From contig NC_080564.1 of NCBI RefSeq assembly GCF_030253575.1, forward strand, positions 8,476,501-8,540,500: a DNA stretch of 64,000 nt, read 5' to 3'. Made by a program: the position numbers and the translations under genes. The notes beneath the pieces were generated by a model. That model was not told the DNA's origin. It saw nothing but the letters and a program-made list of their open reading frames with translations, and made no database searches. Source of the DNA: Rhododendron vialii (Eukaryota; Streptophyta; Magnoliopsida; Ericales; Ericaceae). Shown piece by piece: positions 58,155 through 64,000 of this stretch (positions are counted from its first letter, which is position 1; each line of letters begins with the position of its first letter).

Positions 58155-58329
58155 TATACAGACAAATATAAGTTGTCATGGTAATGGAGCCACCCGCCCA
58201 CTCCGCATCTGGAAGAAATAAGTAATTCATTATTTTCGCGTAACCGGGGGATATGTCCCTTACTCGGATTTGGAGGGGTGTAGTGCACCCCCGCACTACA
58301 CCGTGTAGTACGGCTACTCCAACTGTCTA

Positions 58330-58470
58330 TCTTGACATGGATGGCTCAAATTTAATCCGAACTCCTACTAATTCGAGCTGTCGATTGTTCAAATTAAAAT
58401 TCGAGTTGTGCATTGTCGAGATGGACGGTTGAATCAACCACACTACATGTGCATTGCAGGGATCCCTTAC
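58330..58470. repeat. Diverged copy of the 13378 MITE family
   Basis: CGAGCTGTCGATTGTTC and GCATTGTCGAGATGGACGGTTG match the middle of 13378-13561. GTGTAGTGCACCCCCGCACT to the left folds with nearby sequence. Confidence 0.4.
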
Positions 58471-58506
58471 TCGATCTTGCAATGCACCGGGAACTACTAT
58501 TGCACT

Positions 58507-59060
58507 AAGGGCTGCAAACGAACCAAGCCGCTCGCGAGCGGCTCGCAGCTCGATTCGTTAGTGGCTCGTTCAAGCTCGGCTCGGAAGTTAAACTAACGAG
58601 CTCGAGCCGATTTTTTCAGCTCATTTTGTAAATGAGCCGAGCTTGAGCTAGGATAAGCTCGTCTCGAGTCGGCTCGCGAGCCGTGGTATATACTTAAGTT
58701 TAAGATTTTTATTGTTATTTCATAATTTATTTTTTCTGTTTTCACTTTCTAGTCAACCAAGGGAAGCGAGAGCACATGCACACCAGTACACCCCCGCTCC
58801 ATAGGAAAATGAAAAATATATACCTTCACAATTAAAATATTTTTGGTTGTATTAGGCTTATGCGATGATATATATATATATATTTCGTTGGTTCGTTAAG
58901 GCTCGTGAACAAGCTCGAGCTCGAGTCAAGCCAAGACCTGCTCAGCTCGAGCTCGACTCGTTAAGTTTTCACTAAGCTCGAGCTAGAGCTCGTGTTCATT
59001 AAAAACTTAATAAGCAAGTTTGAACATCGTAAAACTCGGCTCGACTCGTTTGCGGCCCTA
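58507..59060. mobile_element. hAT-type non-autonomous element, 554 bp
   Basis: AAGGGCTGCAAACGA at the left is mirrored by TCGTTTGCGGCCCTA at the right. ATTGCACT stands at 58499-58506 and 59061-59068, an 8-bp TSD. The interior is full of GCTCGAGC-type motifs. Same family as 7269-7885. Confidence 0.87.
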
Positions 59061-59972
59061 ATTGCACTAGGACCACTACAATGACATGACACACTCCTAG
59101 TCAGATACTACTCCACTTATTAATTTTCATTCCCAGGCTCTGCTTTTGTCAAGGGTAAGGGTGGTGGTTGGCTGTGGGGTATGGCTTTGATTGGTCACCA
59201 AACCACGGATATCCTCCTCCTCTCTTTTTGCTTAACTGGTTTATGGTTCTTGATTACTTTATATGATTACTCAACAAGTTTCTCCTATTTTCCTTAAAAC
59301 ATGCAGTCCTCGTCTTTTTCTCCCACCATAGATTTCAGGTTTGAAACCTCTTAAAATGATATCAACTGCTTTAAAATCAATTTATATAAAGTTTTATTTT
59401 GATTTTAATTAAAGCTCTGACAAGTAGGCTGTGGAATTGATTTCCTAAGATTAGTTAATTTTTTAGAAAGTGGGTCCGAATTTATGAAAAAAAATGCAGT
59501 CCACACCTTCCCCCTCTCTCTCTCTATATCTCACGTGGGTTGAATTGCAGTCATATTTTAGTACTACTCATGAAACCAGTGAGCCATAAGCATCCCTACC
59601 TTTTCCTTGATCAGTTTATTCACCTAGCCCCCCTCTCTCTCTCTCTCTGTTACCGTTGTAGGTTCTGGTTGCCTTTCAGCACCAAGAATCTCCCATTCTC
59701 TCTCCATCAGTTCACGCTTTCCACCCTCCATATATTACAACACATTCCTCCATTTATTAAAAGTTTTCTCTGCATCATATTCCTACACCTTCTCCCATTA
59801 ACGACGTATACAATCTACCACACTTGCCCACCTACGCATATATATTATACACAAAAACCCCAATTAACAATCTCCCGAAACAGTTTCAGATCAAGAAATA
59901 GAAAACATCAATTTACCCCCTTTTCCCTTTCTCTTTTGTGACATTCTCTCCCCTACTACAAGCAAAGCAACT

Positions 59973-60014
<42 letters not shown>

Positions 60015-60092
60015 CTTTTATTATTCCCTTCACTATCTGTCAAACTTTTTTGGTTTCTGGGTTTCTGTGATCTCATAGAGATCTGCTTCAAA
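59061..60092 (+). other. Promoter and 5' leader region of the kinase gene
   Basis: Non-coding. The last part is pyrimidine-rich and includes (CT)17 at 59979-60012. A 133-codon frame at 59540-59941 is low-complexity and is not called a gene. Confidence 0.5.
59979..60012 (+). repeat. (CT)17 tract in the kinase 5' leader
   Basis: An uninterrupted CT run ending 80 bases before the start codon. Confidence 0.9.
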
Positions 60093-62862
60093 ATGGGGGC
60101 TTCCCGAGGTAGTTACCCAATTAACTTTGCGTACCCTCATCTTCACAACCAAATCGCTCCTACTACTTCCTCTGTAGCCACTGATAGTAGCAGAAGTAGT
60201 AGTGACTGTGACTGTAGTAATGAACTAAAGATTAAATCTTTGTTGTATAAGATGATTTGGGAATTTGGGTTGGGCTGTATTCTTCCTCAATCTCGCTCCA
60301 AAAATCAGAGGGAGAAGAGAGAGAAGAAGAGTAGCAGCAATTCAGAGCACAACAAGGCGTGGTTGCTTGCTGAATCTGGCCCAGATTTGACTAGTGCTGA
60401 CCCACAATCAGTGCACTCCTCTTTCAGGTTTCTGTTTTTTTCTTTGGGGTAAAAATTTCCTCTTTTTTTTAGGGGTAATCACATGTTAGGAATGTCAAAA
60501 ACACAATGTACTATTTATTTTTTTTAATTCGATACGTAGTTACACAACTGGAGAATCACGTAAAAATTTCTATGTCGTTTCTTTGTGTTCTTTCTTGATT
60601 TTTTCGCAGCCGATGTACTTCTTTTCCTTTTCTTTCATTTGATTTTGATACACAGTTACACAACAAGAATATCAAGTTCAAATCTCTGTGTCGTTTCTTT
60701 GCGTTCTTGCTTGTTTTTTTTTCTTTCTTGATTGATTCTTGGTGCGTGATTGTGCGGGTTGGGTCGAATTCGCACAGAGAGATATGAGGCCTTCTGCCAA
60801 TCCTTACTCATTTGTTTCTGAAATTTTTCAGTAAAAAGATTTGGTATGAAAGAATCGCGTAGACCTCTCACTCCAGGTAGAAGGTCTAACTTGGAGGTGT
60901 CCTTTTTCAGGTTCAGTTTCTGCTCCCAAGTTGAACTCGAATCGATGAATGTGGCTAATCTCAATCCCTCTTCTGCGACTGTCTTGATGGTGAATTTGGA
61001 CAATGGATTGACTGACTCTCGTTCTCGTGAGCTAAAATGGAAAAGAATTGAGTCACTGGAGAGTAGTATCTCTCCTGTGGCTCACACCTTGATTAGGTTC
61101 TCCTATGGTGAAATCCTATATGCTACTCGCAATTTTTCTAAAGGTATTGAATCGGGTTTGTTTGTTTTTTGAATTATTTTCATTCTTGCTTATGGGTTTG
61201 TTGTTGTTGATTGTGATTGATTTTGTTGTTGTCGGTAGGCAGGGTTTTGGGCAGAGGAGCATTGAGCTGTGTTTTCAAAGGGAGAGTTGGGTTTTTGAGG
61301 GCCACTGTAGCGATTAAGCGGTTGGATAAGGAAGATAAGGAATGTTCAAAGGCATTTTGTAGAGAACTGATGATTTCTAGTTCACTCCATAACCCAAACA
61401 TCGTTCCTCTTTTGGGGTTTTGCATTGATCCTGATGAGGGTTTGTTTTTGGTCTACAAATATGTATCCGGTGGAAGCTTAGAGCGGTATTTGCATGGTAT
61501 TATGAATAATCGCTTGTCTTATAAGTGGACAATTGGCTTCATTTTTGTTGAAGTTACATGACTCTGGGTATACCCGTTTGCAGACAAGAAGAGGGGAGTG
61601 AAGGGCGGTCCATCACTTCCATTTTCCGTGAGGTATAAGGTTGCCATCGGAATAGCTGAGGCCATCGGTTATCTGCACAACGGAGCGGAGAGATGTGTGG
61701 TTCACAGGGACATTAAACCCTCGAATATCCTTCTATCTTCTAAGAAAATGCCAAAGGTAACGATGGATCATTAGAATTCGGTTTATTTTTGTTGGTGTTC
61801 TCGTAATATGCTAACAATATCATTGGTATTTCTAGTTATGTGACTTTGGATTAGCTACATGGACTACTGCACCTTCGGTACCTTTCCTTTGTAAAACTGT
61901 GAAGGGAACATTTGGGTATGATCTCATTCTCAAGAAGACTTACAAATTAGAATGAAGCAAAATTACTATCCCATTTTTTGTTTCTTGTTTGACGGTCATT
62001 TGTTTTCTTCCATCTCCTGAAATTTTTAGTTAATTTTACAGTTACTTGGCCCCTGAATATTTCCAGCATGGGAAGGTATCTGATAAAACTGATGTCTATG
62101 CCTTTGGGGTGGTCCTTTTGGAACTTATAAGTGGGCGGAAGCCGATCGGTCCAGGGGAAGAAAACTTGGTCGTGTGGGTATGTCACCTTTCTGGTTTCTG
62201 CTTAATCACATTCAGTCAACTTTCTGACAGTTGAATCTGTGGTTCTTATTACCTTCCAATACTCAGTTATAAGGTCTGGAAACTTTTTTCCGGTTTCTGC
62301 TTAATCACATTCATTCGATCGTTTTATGTGGCAATATGGTTCCATCATTATGCTACGATATTTTTTTCCCTTTTTTTTTCGCGAAAGTGACCTTTGTTAT
62401 GATTCAGTTATTTGAGTTTTGTGGGTATATATCGTAAGGTGTGCTTTAAATGTATCAGAAGCGATAATCGTTGTTGATTAACGTACTAAAAGATGTTGGG
62501 TTCTTCTTCCTTTGCAGGCAAAGCCACTGTTAGAGCAAGGCGCCATCGAACGTTTAGTTGATCCACAGCTCAAATTCACTCCTAAAAACTCAAAACAAAT
62601 AGCCCGGATGGTAGAAGCCGCAGCTGCCTGCATAAACAGCGAAGAATCCCGGAGACCTGACATCGATCAGATTATCACAATAATAAGAGGAGAACAATCA
62701 CTTAATACGTCTACCCTGAAGAAGTCCTGCTTTCCAAGTAGCGGTAGCATGATTGGTAACCCTCTGTTTCAACGGACGAAAAGCGAGATGAACAGTCATT
62801 TAGCGTTGGCGATGGTAGGAGTTTCAGAGTTTGAAGACGATGATCTTGTTTATTGCCGGTGA
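60093..62862 (+). CDS. Receptor-like cytoplasmic protein kinase
   Basis: Seven exons: 60093-60427, 60911-61143, 61239-61496, 61584-61756, 61836-61915, 62042-62177 and 62518-62862. All introns are GT-AG and the frame closes to 519 aa. There is no signal peptide or membrane helix; MGAS at the start could allow N-myristoylation. The kinase domain spans about residues 188-460: glycine loop GRGALSCV (194-201, third Gly replaced by Ser), VAIK Lys 216, Glu 232, HRDIKPSN (316-323), DFG (336-338), GTFGYLAPE (357-365) and [16 protein letters not shown]. All catalytic residues are present, so it should be an active Ser/Thr kinase of the plant RLK/Pelle clan. The Arg before the catalytic Asp marks an RD kinase. 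The substrate and pathway are unknown. I suspect it matches the kinase loci next to RHD6 and RSL1 in Arabidopsis (At1g66460, At5g37790), but could not test this. Confidence 0.92.
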
Positions 62863-64000
62863 ACTTAGTCAAATAATCCTTCCAAATGCTCTCTGCTCCC
62901 GCTCTCAATCCCCACTCTTGCGGATTTTAGTATTCTGGGATGTGTTTCAAAAACGCTTTCACCCTCTCACTCGCACACCCGCATGCGAATGATGTGACTT
63001 AGCCGGTGAACATAAACGCACAGAGCAATCTTTTTTTTTCTTTGTTCTTTTGATTTTTTTCGCCTCTGGTTTTATTCTGTTGGTTGCGCACTTTGCGCGC
63101 AAAGTGTTGATATGAAAATAGCTTCGAAGTTGTATATAGGAATGGTTGTGTCGTGAGCGATTTCTAGCTTGTTTACAGGTCTTCTTGCTTTCAGATGAAA
63201 GAGATGATCAAATAGTTTTTACTTTTTAAAAAAAAAAATCTCCCTCTCGTGTTGCAATTTTCTCTTAAAAAATATATTTAATTTTTTTCGGACTTTTGCA
63301 TTTCGTGTGGTGGTCGGCATGGGGTGCGTATGCATGGGAAACTTGAGGTGAATAAAGAATGGAAGAATGTGTGTCTGTCTATTTAGGGTTCGACTTCTCG
63401 TCGGTCCCTTCGGACCGTCTAGTTTCGGTATTTGGGCCTCTTTCGGGCCACTTTGATGGTCAGAATCGTTTCCCTCGTAGAGAACATGAACCTTGCCGAA
63501 GCTCAGGTGATTGAAGTGCGTTAAGTATGATTTTGAAACACATTTATCTTGAGCGAAATAGACTGTCGCATTGGATAAGAATCTATTTATCTCAAGATAA
63601 ATATGTTGATCATGTATAGGCTGATATTCAGTAGCTATTTCGATCATGATTGATGTATTCGATGAATTCTAATAAGCGAACGGTTTGGCTCATTGAAGGC
63701 TAAAATAAACTCCACCCAAACCATTCTTAAAACCGCCAAGCCCTCTGGAATCATCATTTTTAACGCCAGAGTAGTTGACACACAACTAAAAAATTAAGGA
63801 AATTATCAACGGCAAAGAGTCCCCTGAGCCTGTGAATTTGAAATTGGGCAGTTAGAGATTGGAGACAATCCAACCTCTAAGGAAATTATCAATTGCACAT
63901 TTTTTTCTTTCTTTCATTTGTTTTCTCTTTACTGCAAGAAGAAGGGTCCTGTTTGTCAAACGTGAAGTTATAAAAAGAAAAAAGAAAAAAAAAGGAGGTA
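62863..64000. other. Kinase 3' flank to the window end
   Basis: Probable 3' UTR, then non-coding AT-rich DNA. The 142-codon minus frame at 63219-63647 has no recognised domain. Confidence 0.45.

Noticed and set aside
59540-59941. 133-codon frame upstream of the kinase
   Set aside because: Low-complexity pyrimidine-rich leader/promoter sequence.

Overview
This is nuclear DNA from a flowering plant, most likely a eudicot. The base composition is AT-rich, spliced genes with GT-AG introns sit far apart, and the gaps are packed with small DNA transposons and microsatellites. Every recognised gene is a plant family. I cannot name the species from sequence alone.

Layout. Five protein genes and one tRNA gene are supported. 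(1) 2168-5434, minus: two-exon armadillo-repeat protein of the plant U-box/ARM superfamily without a U-box, 379 aa. (2) 18700-20923, minus: five-exon bHLH transcription factor of RSL class I (ROOT HAIR DEFECTIVE 6 type), 280 aa. (3) 27122-37800, minus: double-stranded-RNA-binding protein of DRB4 type, five exons, about 530 aa, with a C-terminal region built from three in-frame repeats. (4) 43434-44954, plus: intronless P-class pentatricopeptide repeat protein, 506 aa. (5) 49042-49115, plus: tRNA-Asn(GTT). (6) 60093-62862, plus: seven-exon receptor-like cytoplasmic kinase, 519 aa. Reading frames close exactly across every splice junction proposed here.

The rest is transposon territory. Boundaries and target-site duplications (TSDs) can be read directly for a copia-type solo LTR (24729-25222, TSD CATGT), hAT-type elements (7269-7885, 52845-53288, 58507-59060), Mutator-type MITEs with 9-bp TSDs (19363-19538, 57546-57927), a CACTA mini-element (18579-18666), several Stowaway-type MITEs flanked by TA, and Helitron 3' ends of one family (15134, 23084, 47076, 49371). 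A tRNA-derived SINE family occurs repeatedly between 6 and 14 kb and again at 24, 47 and 55 kb. An RNase H-like coding relic lies at about 25.86-26.31 kb. Several tandem duplications are visible.

How the genes relate. They do not form a pathway. The bHLH factor and the kinase may be a conserved neighbourhood, because in Arabidopsis RHD6 and RSL1 each lie beside a protein-kinase locus; this is inference. Three of the five protein genes have CT-repeat tracts in the likely 5' leader, directly against the start codon in the bHLH gene. I found no clearly novel multi-gene system. The most unusual items are the triplicated module in the DRB4-like protein, its 31-nt last exon, the transposons inserted in the bHLH gene, the triplicated segment inside the solo LTR, and an inverted array of about 20-bp units inside a Helitron.
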